Below, in pieces: positions 31,977 to 41,124 of a DNA stretch of 64,000 nt; within the stretch, counting starts at the first letter, position 1, and each line of letters begins with the position of its first letter. A program made the translations under genes and the position numbers. The stretch covers positions 186,001 through 250,000 of the forward strand of contig CAKONC010000001.1 in the NCBI GenBank assembly GCA_934096985.1. The letters are read 5' to 3'. The notes beneath the pieces are model-generated. The model worked only from the letters and a program-made list of their open reading frames with translations. It ran no database searches and had not been told where the DNA came from. This stretch comes from an uncultured Bacilli bacterium. GTDB taxonomy: Bacteria > Bacillota_I > Bacilli_A > RF39 > UBA660.

Positions 31977-32516
31977 TTATTTACTTACCTCAAACCCATT
32001 AGTTCTTAATACTTTTTCAAATTCATTAATCATTTTAGCATTACCATTACTTGGTATAACTTTTTCAAGTTCATTATTTTTAAAATATAATATAGTAGGT
32101 ACAGAACTAATTAACTTAGTATTAAACGCTTCATTTATTTCTTCATAAAAATTATCATCATCTTTAATACTCGTTATATTTACATAGTATATTTCATCTT
32201 TTAAGTTATAATTATCAATTATGGTTTTTAATTTTTTTTCTAAATTAAATACTTTTTCATCACCAGTGTAACTTACTAAAACAAAATACTCACTTGGTGA
32301 TTCTCTTAAAACTTGAACTATTTCAGAAATATCATTTATTTCAAGATTAATAGTATTTGATGATATTAAATAACTATTAATATATTTTTCTTGATTTTTT
32401 ACAACATGCCAAGAATATGCATACCATATAAGAAGTATAATAATTATTCCAATTAGTATAGAGTAAACAATATTTTTCCAAGAACGAATGTCTTTTTTAC
32501 TTTTCTTCTTTGCCAT
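31977..32516 (-). CDS. Membrane-anchored thioredoxin-like protein lacking CxxC
   Basis: 179 residues. A lysine-rich start and one membrane helix (about 15-35) precede a thioredoxin-like domain: EYFVLVSYTGDEKVFNLEKK has no cysteine at the active-site place, while SVPTILYFKNNELEKVIPS carries the cis-Pro and the strand typical of thioredoxins. The protein probably binds rather than oxidises. It lies between ftsK and trmL (45 nt and 3 nt away). GGTGA serves as ribosome site. Confidence 0.75.
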   Translation of the reverse strand: MAKKKSKKDIRSWKNIVYSILIGIIIILLIWYAYSWHVVKNQEKYINSYLISSNTINLEINDISEIVQVLRESPSEYFVLVSYTGDEKVFNLEKKLKTIIDNYNLKDEIYYVNITSIKDDDNFYEEINEAFNTKLISSVPTILYFKNNELEKVIPSNGNAKMINEFEKVLRTNGFEVSK

Positions 32517-32561
32517 AAAATCACCATCCTTATTTTAACAAATATTTATTTTAAAGTAAAC

Positions 32562-34826
32562 TTAGTCAGTATTATCTTTCTCTAGTTTTACTAAAACTTC
32601 ACGTGGTTTAGAACCATTTTGAGAACCTACGATACCTCTTGCTTCAAGAAGGTCAATCATTCTTGCAGCACGATTATAACCAAATCTAAATCTTCTTTGA
32701 ATTAGTGAAGCACTTATTTTACCTGTCTCAATTGCAAATTCAACAACTTCATTATACATAGGATCGTCACCATCAGCATCTGAATTTGAACTTCCAGATG
32801 AAGAAGAGTGGGCTATCTCGGTATTTGTAAATGTTTCATCATATTTTACATTGCTTTGAGTTTTACAATATTCAATTAATTTACTAATTTCATTATCTGA
32901 TATAAAGCATCCTTGGATACGTGTTGTATGACTTTCTCCCATTGGAAGATAAAGCATGTCACCTTTACCAAGAAGACTTTCTGCTCCTGAAGAATCAAGT
33001 ATCGTTCTAGAATCGATTGCAGATGATACAGAGAAAGCAATTCTTGATGGAATATTATTTTTAATAACACCAGTAATAATATCAGTTGAAGGTCTTTGAG
33101 TTGCTACGATTAAATGAATACCTGCGGCTCTTGCCATTTGAGTTATTCTCATAATAGAGTCTTGAACTTCTTTTGATGCTACAAGCATAAGGTCAGCAAG
33201 TTCATCTATTATTACTACAATATATGGCATTTTTGTAATTTTATTATCAGGATTTTTCTTATTTTCTTTATCAACCCATTCATTGTAACCAGCAATATTT
33301 TTAAATTCTTTTTCTGCAAATAAGTCATAACGTTTTTCCATTTCAGCAACAACTCTTTGAAGCACTACAGAGGCTTTTTTAGGATCTGATACAACCGGAC
33401 ACAATAAATGAGGTATACCATTATAATTTGTAAGTTCAACTTTTTTAGGATCTACTAAAACAAGTTTTACTTCATTTGGTTTATAGCGCATTAAAATTGA
33501 ACAAATAATAGTGTTGATGCATACTGATTTACCAGAGCCAGTAGAACCAGCAACTAAAAGGTGTGGCATCTTTGATAAATCTGCAAGAATAGATTTACCC
33601 ATAATATCTTTACCTAAGGCAACTAATATTTTATTTGCACCATTAGTTTGCCATGTTGCTTCAAGAACTTCTCTGAATCCAACAGAAGATATTTCTTTAT
33701 TTGGAATTTCAATACCAATAGTATTTTTGCCAGGAATAGGGGCTTGTATACGAACTTCTTTAGCAGCCATAGCAAGAGCAATTTCTTTATTTATACCAAC
33801 TATACGACTAACTTTAGTTCCACTTGGAACAGTTATTTCATATTCTGTTACAGCAGGTCCAATATGAATTTCAACAACTTTTCCTTTTATTTCAAAGTCA
33901 TTTAATACACGTTCAAGTTTTTCTTGATTTGACTTAATGAATGCTTCTTCACCATTTTTCTTGTTTTTAGGGGTAGGTGTAAGTAAATCAAATTTTGGAA
34001 GTCTATAAATATCTGGATTACTTGCACTTTCATCATTTTCTATAGTTGTAGGTTCAAAACTTTCTTTAACTTCAGGCACATTAATACTTTTTAAATCATC
34101 AATACTTGTAATAACAATTTTCTCTTTAGGTTTTTCTTTTTCCTCAACTTTAGTGGTATCTTTGATTCCTACGAGTTCATCACCCTCAACAACGTATTCT
34201 TTTTTATCTTTAACATTTTCTTCGTCATTAGATTTATTTGATTTAAATATACTTTTAATTTTTTCTATTATGTCCGACATTGTTATATTAAATATTAAAA
34301 TAAACGAAAAGATTCCTAATACCACTAAAACAATTTTAGTTCCATTTAAGCTAAATGCTGCATTAAGTCCACCTGAGCATATTGCTCCGATAAAACCACC
34401 ACCAATAACAATTGAACTAGAACCACTTGATAAAAGAGAATCAGTTTTACTTATCGAAGAAATTCTATTCATATAATTATTATAAGTAACGTTTAATAAG
34501 TCAGAAAATCCTGCGGTCTTTTTTAATAATTCAAAATGTCCCAAAACTAAGATTATTAAAAATAATATATATAGTCCAATAAGTCTTGTGGAAAAGAAAT
34601 TTGGAAGTTTTCTTTTAAATAACATAGATACGCCTAAAAATAAAATTGCAAACAAAATTACAAACCAAAATTCTCCAGCTAAAAACATCATAAATTCTTT
34701 TATGAATGCACCTATATATCCAAAACCCATACCTATAATACCAATTAATATTAAAATTAAGCCAGTAAGCTCGACACTATATTTTGGACTTGATTCTTTT
34801 TCTTTACTTTTTTTCCTTTTTGCCAT
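32562..34826 (-). CDS. ftsK: DNA translocase FtsK/SpoIIIE
   Basis: 754 residues. An N-terminal set of about four membrane helices (20-180) is followed by a charged linker (about 195-275) and the RecA-like motor. Walker A is GSTGSGKS (near 432), with DPKKVELTNYNGIPHLLCPV after it and VIIDELADLM as Walker B. A C-terminal gamma winged helix (about 690-745: SLIQRRFRFGYNRAARMIDL) reads KOPS/SRS-type DNA sites. It pumps DNA across the closing septum. It is the first gene of the minus-strand group ftsK-thioredoxin-like-trmL. Confidence 0.97.
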   Translation of the reverse strand: MAKRKKSKEKESSPKYSVELTGLILILIGIIGMGFGYIGAFIKEFMMFLAGEFWFVILFAILFLGVSMLFKRKLPNFFSTRLIGLYILFLIILVLGHFELLKKTAGFSDLLNVTYNNYMNRISSISKTDSLLSSGSSSIVIGGGFIGAICSGGLNAAFSLNGTKIVLVVLGIFSFILIFNITMSDIIEKIKSIFKSNKSNDEENVKDKKEYVVEGDELVGIKDTTKVEEKEKPKEKIVITSIDDLKSINVPEVKESFEPTTIENDESASNPDIYRLPKFDLLTPTPKNKKNGEEAFIKSNQEKLERVLNDFEIKGKVVEIHIGPAVTEYEITVPSGTKVSRIVGINKEIALAMAAKEVRIQAPIPGKNTIGIEIPNKEISSVGFREVLEATWQTNGANKILVALGKDIMGKSILADLSKMPHLLVAGSTGSGKSVCINTIICSILMRYKPNEVKLVLVDPKKVELTNYNGIPHLLCPVVSDPKKASVVLQRVVAEMEKRYDLFAEKEFKNIAGYNEWVDKENKKNPDNKITKMPYIVVIIDELADLMLVASKEVQDSIMRITQMARAAGIHLIVATQRPSTDIITGVIKNNIPSRIAFSVSSAIDSRTILDSSGAESLLGKGDMLYLPMGESHTTRIQGCFISDNEISKLIEYCKTQSNVKYDETFTNTEIAHSSSSGSSNSDADGDDPMYNEVVEFAIETGKISASLIQRRFRFGYNRAARMIDLLEARGIVGSQNGSKPREVLVKLEKDNTD

Positions 34827-34879
34827 CTTTATTCACCATATTAATTATATCTAATTTATCATTTTTTTACAATAAATAT

Positions 34880-34907
34880 GAAAAAAGATAACTAATTTTT
34901 AGTTACC
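34880..34907 (-). terminator. Terminator after the cyclophilin gene (minus strand)
   Basis: Minus strand: stem GGTAACTAA/TTAGTTATC with a 3-nt loop, then TTTTTT. It overlaps the stop codon at 34892. Confidence 0.75.
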
Positions 34908-35500
34908 TTATAAGTATATCCTTTTGTATCAACACTAGCACTTTCTATAATTATTAAATTTTTTAAAATGCCGTAATCTTCATTTGTAATTTCATGATCA
35001 TCATTTGCAATTTTATCAATAATATCCATTCCTTCGATAACTTTACCAAATGCAGCATACATTCCATCTAATGATGAGCTTGCACTATCACTTAAAACTA
35101 TAAAAAATTGACTACCTGCAGAGTTTTTATCAGAGCTTCTTGCCATTGAAATAACTCCTTTTGTATGTGATAAATTATTTCTATAACCATTTTGACTAAA
35201 TTCACCTTTAATAGAGTAACCAGGTCCTCCAGTTCCAGTTCCTGTAGGATCTCCACCTTGAATTACAAAACCCTTTTGTACTCTATGAATTGTATTGTTA
35301 TTATAAAAGCCAGATTCTACAAGATTAACAAAATTAGCAACTGTATTATAAGCTTCATTAGGATAAAGTTCAATTTTTATTTGTCCATAATTTTTAATAT
35401 TCATAGTTACTATAGGATTTTCTTTAGGCATTTTTTTACCACACCCACATAATGATAAACAAATTAGTATCATTACAATAAATATACTTTTCTTTTTCAT
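34892..35500 (-). CDS. Cyclophilin-type peptidyl-prolyl isomerase lipoprotein
   Basis: 202 residues. A lipoprotein signal ends in the lipobox LSLC (Cys19), followed by a cyclophilin domain. Catalytic segments: NNTIHRVQKGFVIQGGDPTG, GPGYSIKGEF, MARSSDKNSAGSQFFIVLSD and YAAFGKVIEGMD. It would speed folding of secreted proteins outside the membrane, alongside PrsA (57369). Alone on the minus strand, with its own promoter. Confidence 0.94.
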   Translation of the reverse strand: MKKKSIFIVMILICLSLCGCGKKMPKENPIVTMNIKNYGQIKIELYPNEAYNTVANFVNLVESGFYNNNTIHRVQKGFVIQGGDPTGTGTGGPGYSIKGEFSQNGYRNNLSHTKGVISMARSSDKNSAGSQFFIVLSDSASSSLDGMYAAFGKVIEGMDIIDKIANDDHEITNEDYGILKNLIIIESASVDTKGYTYKVTKN

Positions 35501-35515
35501 AACATCACCAAACTA

Positions 35516-35544
35516 ATTATACAAAATACTTTTTTTACTGTCTA
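35516..35544 (-). promoter_or_regulatory. Promoter of the cyclophilin gene (minus strand)
   Basis: Minus strand TAGACA (35544-35539), 17-bp spacer, perfect TATAAT (35521-35516). It is followed by GGTGATGTTATG at the start. Confidence 0.65.
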
Positions 35545-35616
35545 GTTTAAGTATAGTTACTTTTTTAAATAACTTTATTTTGTTATAATGAAAATTGTAA
35601 GGAGAATAAAGTAAAT

Positions 35617-37713
35617 ATGGATTACTTAAATGGATTAAACGAAAAACAGAAGGAAGCTGCATCTTTTAAAGATGGTGCATGCCTAGTAATTGCAGGTGCA
35701 GGTTCGGGTAAAACAAAAGTGCTTACTACAAGAATTGCTAGTTTAATTGAAAGTGGTGTTTCATCAAATAATATATTAGCAATAACGTTTACAAATAAAG
35801 CCGCAAATGAAATGCGTACAAGGGTAGAAAATTTAATTGGTAAAGTATATGCCTTTATAGGCACGTTCCATTCTTTTGGATTAAGAGTTATTAGAGAAAA
35901 TTATGAACTTTTGGGATTAACTAATACATTTACAATTATAGATACTGAAGATCAAAATAGTATTATTAAAAAAATTATGAAAGATCAAAATATTTTAGAT
36001 AAAATGGTTACACCATCTTTTATAAGAAGTAAAATATCTTTTATAAAAAATAATTTATTAAATGATAGTGAAATAACAAACTTTTTAATTGCCGAAAACG
36101 AAAAAATTGCAGTTAAAGTTTATTATGAATATGAAAAAATATTATCACGAAATAATACACTTGATTTTGATGATCTTTTAAAAAAACCAGTAGAACTTTT
36201 TATTCATAATCAAGATATTTTAGAAAAGTATCAAGATAGATTTAAATATATTTTAATTGATGAATACCAAGATACAAATGAAGTTCAATACAAAATGGTT
36301 AAGTTATTATCTAAAAAATATCAAAATATATTTGTTGTTGGAGACCCATCTCAATCAATTTATGCTTTTAGAGGAGCAAATTATCAAAATATACTAAATT
36401 TTGAAAAAGACTTTAATAATTGCAAAGTAATTAAACTTCCTCAAAATTATCGAAGTACACAAACTATTTTGGATGCCGCAAATGATGTAATAAAACATAA
36501 TAGGCAAAGAAAAGATATTGATTTGTTTTCTGATTTGGGAGAAGGACTTAAAATTAAATATATTCGTTCTTATAATGATGAAGCCGAAGTTTTAAGAGTT
36601 ATTGATGAAATAAAAAATTTACTTAATAATGGTTATCAAAGAAAAGATATAGCAATTTTTTATCGTACTAATGCTCAATCACGTGCAGTCGAAGATAAAA
36701 TGGTAAAAGAAAATATTCCATATAAAGTCTTTGGAAGTTATTACTTTTATAAAAGAAAGGAAATTAAAGATTTACTTGCTTATTTAAAACTTATAGCAAA
36801 TTATAAAGATGATATATCATTAAAAAGAGTTATTAATGAACCAAAAAGAAAAATTGGTGATAAGACTATAGAAAATTTAGAAAGAAAAGCCAATATTGAA
36901 AATATTTCTATGTTTGAAGCAATTGAAAGTGGAAAAGAGTTAGAATTTAAAGAACTTATTTTGAAGTTAATTGAATTTAGTAAAAATTCTTCGATAACTG
37001 AGTTAATTGATAAAACTTTAGAACTTTCTAAAATGAAAGAGACTTACGAAAAAGATAAATCTTTGGAAAGTGATATAAGAATAGAAAACTTAATGGAATT
37101 TCGAAGTGTAAGTGAAAACTACGAAAAAGTTACAGGTAATGTAAATTTGAGTGATTTCTTAGCAGAGGTAAGCCTAGTTGCTGATGCTACTGAATATAGT
37201 GAGGATTCTGATGCAGTTACTTTAATGACTATTCATAGTGCTAAAGGTCTTGAGTTTAAGGTTGTATTTATTGTAGGGCTTGAAGAAAATATCATGCCAA
37301 TAAGTAAAGCATTATACGATGAAGAGGAACTTGAGGAAGAACGCAGACTTATGTATGTTGCTATAACAAGAGCTAAAGAAAGATTATATTTATTAAATGC
37401 TGGTAAAAGAATGCTTTATGGAAATATTCAAATGAATCCTCCGAGTAGGTTTATAAGTGAAATAAGAGAAAACTTACTTGAAAAAGAGGAAAGAAAACAA
37501 GATGTAATTAACTCTGTAAAATCTAAATTATTATATGGTGATGATGATAGCACAAATAATGAACTTAAAAAAGGTGATATAATTATGCATATAACATATG
37601 GAAAAGGTGTTATAATAGATATAGATGAAAAATTTATAACTATAGCATTTAATCATAAAGTTGGAACAAGAAAGTTTTTGAAAAATTATAAAGGTATAAG
37701 GAAGGTGAATTAA
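35617..37713 (+). CDS. pcrA: ATP-dependent DNA helicase PcrA
   Basis: 698 residues, superfamily 1A helicase. Motifs: LNEKQKEAASFKDGACLVIA, GAGSGKTKVLT (Walker A), TFTNKAANEMR, LIDEYQDTNEVQ (Walker B), GDPSQSIYAFRGA, PQNYRST, TIHSAKGLEF and VAITRAKERL. The C-terminus carries the small beta domain (HITYGKGVIIDIDEKFITIA) by which PcrA binds RNA polymerase. Acts in repair, plasmid replication and transcription conflict removal. TATAAT (35584-35589) lies upstream and AAGGAG before the ATG. Followed by a nucleotidyltransferase and ligA, related to the Bacillus pcrA-ligA order. Confidence 0.96.
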   Translation: MDYLNGLNEKQKEAASFKDGACLVIAGAGSGKTKVLTTRIASLIESGVSSNNILAITFTNKAANEMRTRVENLIGKVYAFIGTFHSFGLRVIRENYELLGLTNTFTIIDTEDQNSIIKKIMKDQNILDKMVTPSFIRSKISFIKNNLLNDSEITNFLIAENEKIAVKVYYEYEKILSRNNTLDFDDLLKKPVELFIHNQDILEKYQDRFKYILIDEYQDTNEVQYKMVKLLSKKYQNIFVVGDPSQSIYAFRGANYQNILNFEKDFNNCKVIKLPQNYRSTQTILDAANDVIKHNRQRKDIDLFSDLGEGLKIKYIRSYNDEAEVLRVIDEIKNLLNNGYQRKDIAIFYRTNAQSRAVEDKMVKENIPYKVFGSYYFYKRKEIKDLLAYLKLIANYKDDISLKRVINEPKRKIGDKTIENLERKANIENISMFEAIESGKELEFKELILKLIEFSKNSSITELIDKTLELSKMKETYEKDKSLESDIRIENLMEFRSVSENYEKVTGNVNLSDFLAEVSLVADATEYSEDSDAVTLMTIHSAKGLEFKVVFIVGLEENIMPISKALYDEEELEEERRLMYVAITRAKERLYLLNAGKRMLYGNIQMNPPSRFISEIRENLLEKEERKQDVINSVKSKLLYGDDDSTNNELKKGDIIMHITYGKGVIIDIDEKFITIAFNHKVGTRKFLKNYKGIRKVN

Positions 37714-38589
37714 ATGAAAGAAAAAACTTTAGTAATTTTAGCCGCAGGAATGGGGTCAAGATTTGGAGGACTTAAACAAATTGAGCCAGTTGGACCATCT
37801 GGAGAATTTTTAATAGATTATTCTATCTATGATGCAATGAAGGCTGGATTTAACAAAATTGTATTTGTTATAAAAAGGGAAAATCAAAGTTTATTTGAGG
37901 AAACTGTATCAAAAAGGATTAAAGGCATAAAAATTGAGTATGCTTATCAAGAAATGGAAAATTTACCAATTGATATAAAGATTGATAGAGTAAAACCATT
38001 AGGAACTGCTCATGCTCTTTATTGTGCAAAAGGCGCTATAAATGGACCATTTGGTCTTATATCTGCAGATGACTTTTATGGTAAAGAAAGTTTTGAAATC
38101 TTAAGTAAATATTTAGATAAAGAAGATGGAATTTGCGTTGTAGGATACGAGGTAGGCTCTACTTTATCTGATGAGGGAGAGGTAAAAAGAGGTATTGTTT
38201 TATCAAATAATGGAGTTATTAATGCCATAACTGAATGTAAAGTAAAAAAATCTGGTGATAAAGCAATATGCACACCACTAACTAGTGATGAGTCATTTAC
38301 TTGTCCACTTACTAATCCGTGCTCTATGCTTATGTATGGATTTAATACAAATATTTTTGATAGAATTACCTCAATGCTTGAAAATTTTTTAAATACTGCA
38401 GATTTAACAAAAGGAGAATTTTTACTTCCAGATGTTGTAGATGTTTATGTAAAAGAGGGAAAAGTTGACGTTATAAATACTCCTGCTAAATGGATTGGCA
38501 TGACTTATAAAGAAGACTTAGATAACGTAAAAAAAGAAATTTTAGATTACATAGAAAAAGGAATTTATCCAAGTAATTTATGGAATTAA
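37714..38589 (+). CDS. Nucleotidyltransferase family protein
   Basis: 291 residues with the NTP-transferase start LVILAAGMGSRFGGLKQIEP and the core ending in DFYGKESFEIL (the Asp metal ligand in SADDFYG). Family members link a sugar phosphate or related group to a nucleoside triphosphate. The VGPSGEFLIDYSIYDA pattern is that of an unnamed nucleotidyltransferase group near glucose-1-phosphate enzymes; the substrate cannot be told. It follows pcrA directly and precedes ligA by 3 nt. Confidence 0.85.
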   Translation: MKEKTLVILAAGMGSRFGGLKQIEPVGPSGEFLIDYSIYDAMKAGFNKIVFVIKRENQSLFEETVSKRIKGIKIEYAYQEMENLPIDIKIDRVKPLGTAHALYCAKGAINGPFGLISADDFYGKESFEILSKYLDKEDGICVVGYEVGSTLSDEGEVKRGIVLSNNGVINAITECKVKKSGDKAICTPLTSDESFTCPLTNPCSMLMYGFNTNIFDRITSMLENFLNTADLTKGEFLLPDVVDVYVKEGKVDVINTPAKWIGMTYKEDLDNVKKEILDYIEKGIYPSNLWN

Positions 38590-38592
38590 TTT

Positions 38593-40572
38593 ATGAAAGA
38601 AAGAATTGAATATTTAGTTAAACTTTTAAATAAAGCAGGTTATGAATATTACACACTTGATAATCCAAGTATAACAGACCAAGAGTATGACAAATATTTA
38701 AGAGAACTTGAACTTCTTGAAGAAAAATATCCAGAATATAAAATGGCTGATTCACCGACGCAAAGAGTTGGTGGAAAAGTAATTTCTAAATTTGAAAAAG
38801 TTGTTCATGAAAAGCCGATGCTTTCACTTCCAGATGTTTTTAATATCGAGGAAATTGAAAATTTCTATAATAAAATTAAAAATGCTGGTATATCTCCACA
38901 CTTTGTTTGTGAACAAAAAATAGATGGTTTATCTGTTTCTTTAGTTTATAAAAATGGAGTTTTAGTATCTGCTGCCACAAGAGGTGATGGAACAGTTGGA
39001 GAAAATATAACTCATAATGTTAAAACCATTAGAAATGTGCCACTTTCATTACCAGAAAAAATTGATATTGAAGTGCGTGGGGAAATATTTATGCATAAAG
39101 ATACTTTAAAATCATTAAATGAAGAAAGAAAGAAAGAAGGTCTTCCTTTGCTTCAAAATTGTCGAAATGCTGCTGCGGGATCTATTAGACAACTCGATTC
39201 CTCAGTTGCGGCAAAAAGAAATCTTGATGTATTTATATACCATTTACCTAATCCCGAAGATTATAATTTAAAAACTCATCATGAAGCTTTAGAATTTATG
39301 AAAAAATTAGGATTTAAAGTTAATACTGAGTGGAATAAACTTGTAAGTTCTCTTACAGAAATCGAAGATTATATAAATAATTTAGGTAGTAAAAGAGAAA
39401 GTCTTTCATACGATATAGATGGTGTAGTAATAAAAGTTGATGAATTAACAGCCCAAAAAAATTTAGGATATACCGCAAAATATCCAAGATGGGCTATTGC
39501 ATATAAATTTCCTAACGACGAAGTTTATACCAAACTTAATGATATTATTTTTACCGTTGGTAGAACTGGCCAAATAACCCCGAATGCAGTTCTTGATCCA
39601 GTTATTATTATGGGGTCAACTATTTCAAGAGCAACACTTCACAATGAAGATAATGTTATTTCTTTAGGTCTTAAGATTGGTGATATTGTAGCAGTTCATA
39701 AAGCCGGTGATGTTATTCCGGAAGTTATTCGTGCTCTTCCCGAAAGAAGAACTGGCAAGGAAAAAAATTTTGAAATGATAAAAAATTGTCCTATTTGTGG
39801 AAGTAAGTTAGTAAAAAAAGGTGAAAATATAGATTATTTTTGTGTAAATAATGATTGCCCTAAAAGAAACATTGAACTACTTATTCATTTTGCTTCCAAA
39901 AATGCAATGAATATAGATGGCTTTGGTGATAGAGTTGTTGAAGATTTATATAATATGAAATATGTACTTAATATTGATGACTTTTATCATTTAGAAAAGT
40001 ATAAAGAAGACTTAAAACTTCTTGAGGGTTATGGAGAAAAAAGTGTAGAAAAACTGCTTTTATCAATTGAAAACTCTAAAGATAATAGTTTAGAAAGACT
40101 TCTTTTTGGTTTAGGAATTTCAAATGTTGGTAGTAAAACTGCTAAGATACTTGCTAAAAAGTTTCAAACAATGGATGCATTAATTGCTGCAGATGAAGAA
40201 GTTTTAACGAATATAAAAGACATAGGCAGTATTATAGCAAAATCGATTGTAGATTATTTTAGCAAAAATATGGACCTTATTAATAGATTAAAAAAACTTA
40301 ATATTAATATGAACTATTTGGGAGAAAAAGAAGTATATAATGAAGATATTACAGATAAAAAATTTGTTATAACTGGTACAATTGAAAATATTCCAAGAGA
40401 TGAAATAAAATTATTTATTGAAAATAACGGAGGCACAGTTACTGGCTCTGTTTCTAAAAATACTGATGCAGTAATCGTGGGAACTGACCCGGGAAGTAAG
40501 TATGATAAAGCATTAAAACTTAATATAAAAATAATTAATGAAGAAGAGATTAAAAGAATAATGGGAAAATAA
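38593..40572 (+). CDS. ligA: NAD-dependent DNA ligase LigA
   Basis: 659 residues. Seals nicks in replication and repair. The adenylation motif is CEQKIDGLSVSLVYKNG (Lys-Ile-Asp-Gly), with EVRGEIFM, LSYDIDGVVIKVD and AIAYKFP after it. The OB fold has VHKAGDVIPEV, and the zinc finger is CPICGSK...C...CPKR. Helix-hairpin-helix repeats (about 430-570) and a BRCT domain (about 590-655) finish it. Complete and of normal length. Confidence 0.98.
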   Translation: MKERIEYLVKLLNKAGYEYYTLDNPSITDQEYDKYLRELELLEEKYPEYKMADSPTQRVGGKVISKFEKVVHEKPMLSLPDVFNIEEIENFYNKIKNAGISPHFVCEQKIDGLSVSLVYKNGVLVSAATRGDGTVGENITHNVKTIRNVPLSLPEKIDIEVRGEIFMHKDTLKSLNEERKKEGLPLLQNCRNAAAGSIRQLDSSVAAKRNLDVFIYHLPNPEDYNLKTHHEALEFMKKLGFKVNTEWNKLVSSLTEIEDYINNLGSKRESLSYDIDGVVIKVDELTAQKNLGYTAKYPRWAIAYKFPNDEVYTKLNDIIFTVGRTGQITPNAVLDPVIIMGSTISRATLHNEDNVISLGLKIGDIVAVHKAGDVIPEVIRALPERRTGKEKNFEMIKNCPICGSKLVKKGENIDYFCVNNDCPKRNIELLIHFASKNAMNIDGFGDRVVEDLYNMKYVLNIDDFYHLEKYKEDLKLLEGYGEKSVEKLLLSIENSKDNSLERLLFGLGISNVGSKTAKILAKKFQTMDALIAADEEVLTNIKDIGSIIAKSIVDYFSKNMDLINRLKKLNINMNYLGEKEVYNEDITDKKFVITGTIENIPRDEIKLFIENNGGTVTGSVSKNTDAVIVGTDPGSKYDKALKLNIKIINEEEIKRIMGK

Positions 40573-40585
40573 CCCATTATTTTTT
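40561..40585 (+). terminator. Terminator after ligA
   Basis: Stem ATGGG/CCCAT with a 7-nt loop and TATTTTTT; it overlaps the end of ligA. Confidence 0.7.
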
Positions 40586-40590
40586 GTAAT

Positions 40591-40619
40591 TTGATTTGTT
40601 GCATATAATGTAGTATAAT
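40591..40619 (+). promoter_or_regulatory. Promoter of the 40642-43955 operon
   Basis: TTGATT (40591-40596), 17-bp spacer, perfect TATAAT (40614-40619). A second TATAAT lies at 40604-40609 but has no matching -35. Confidence 0.75.
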
Positions 40620-40641
40620 TAATTTACATTTGAGGTGGAAA

Positions 40642-41124
40642 ATGAAAAAATTATGGAAGAATAATAGGGTGGTTTTTGTTCTTGTGATTATTTTAATCAT
40701 ATGTTTTATTGCAATTGTTTCCGTTGCCCTAACATTCTTTTATTCAAAAGATACATCAACTTATGGAAATAGGCTTGTGGACATTGATAAACATCCAATT
40801 TCTAATGAAATTAAATCAAGTTATAAAGATGGCTTATTAGAAAATGAAAGTGTTAAAACTGTAAATATCGATATAAAAGGAAGAATTATTTATATAACTG
40901 CTACATTTGATGAAAAAATTGACCTTGAAAAAGCAAAAAAATTAGTTACTAGTTCTTTGGATGTGTTTGATGAAAATATAACTAGTTATTATGATATACA
41001 GTTTATTTTAAAAAGTGATAATTTTACTATGATGGGCTCAAAAAATGCTGCTTCTGAAGTAGTATCTTGGAATAATAATACTCCAATAAAAGAGAAGGAA
41101 AATACTGATGAAAAAGAAAAGTAA
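40642..41124 (+). CDS. Membrane-anchored protein of unknown function
   Basis: 160 residues from the ATG at 40642, which has GAGGTGG upstream; an in-frame TTG at 40630 lies before this site. One N-terminal membrane helix (about 10-34) and a small alpha/beta domain outside or inside (KTVNIDIKGRIIYITATFDE, then helices and a strand, about 60-130). A charged tail follows. The domain has some look of Asp23/YloU-type folds, but this is not sure. It overlaps the next gene by 17 nt. Confidence 0.65.
   Translation: MKKLWKNNRVVFVLVIILIICFIAIVSVALTFFYSKDTSTYGNRLVDIDKHPISNEIKSSYKDGLLENESVKTVNIDIKGRIIYITATFDEKIDLEKAKKLVTSSLDVFDENITSYYDIQFILKSDNFTMMGSKNAASEVVSWNNNTPIKEKENTDEKEK

Noticed and set aside
33511..33867. 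Open frame of 118 codons on the plus strand
   Set aside because: Antisense shadow of the ftsK motor domain, which has all family motifs.
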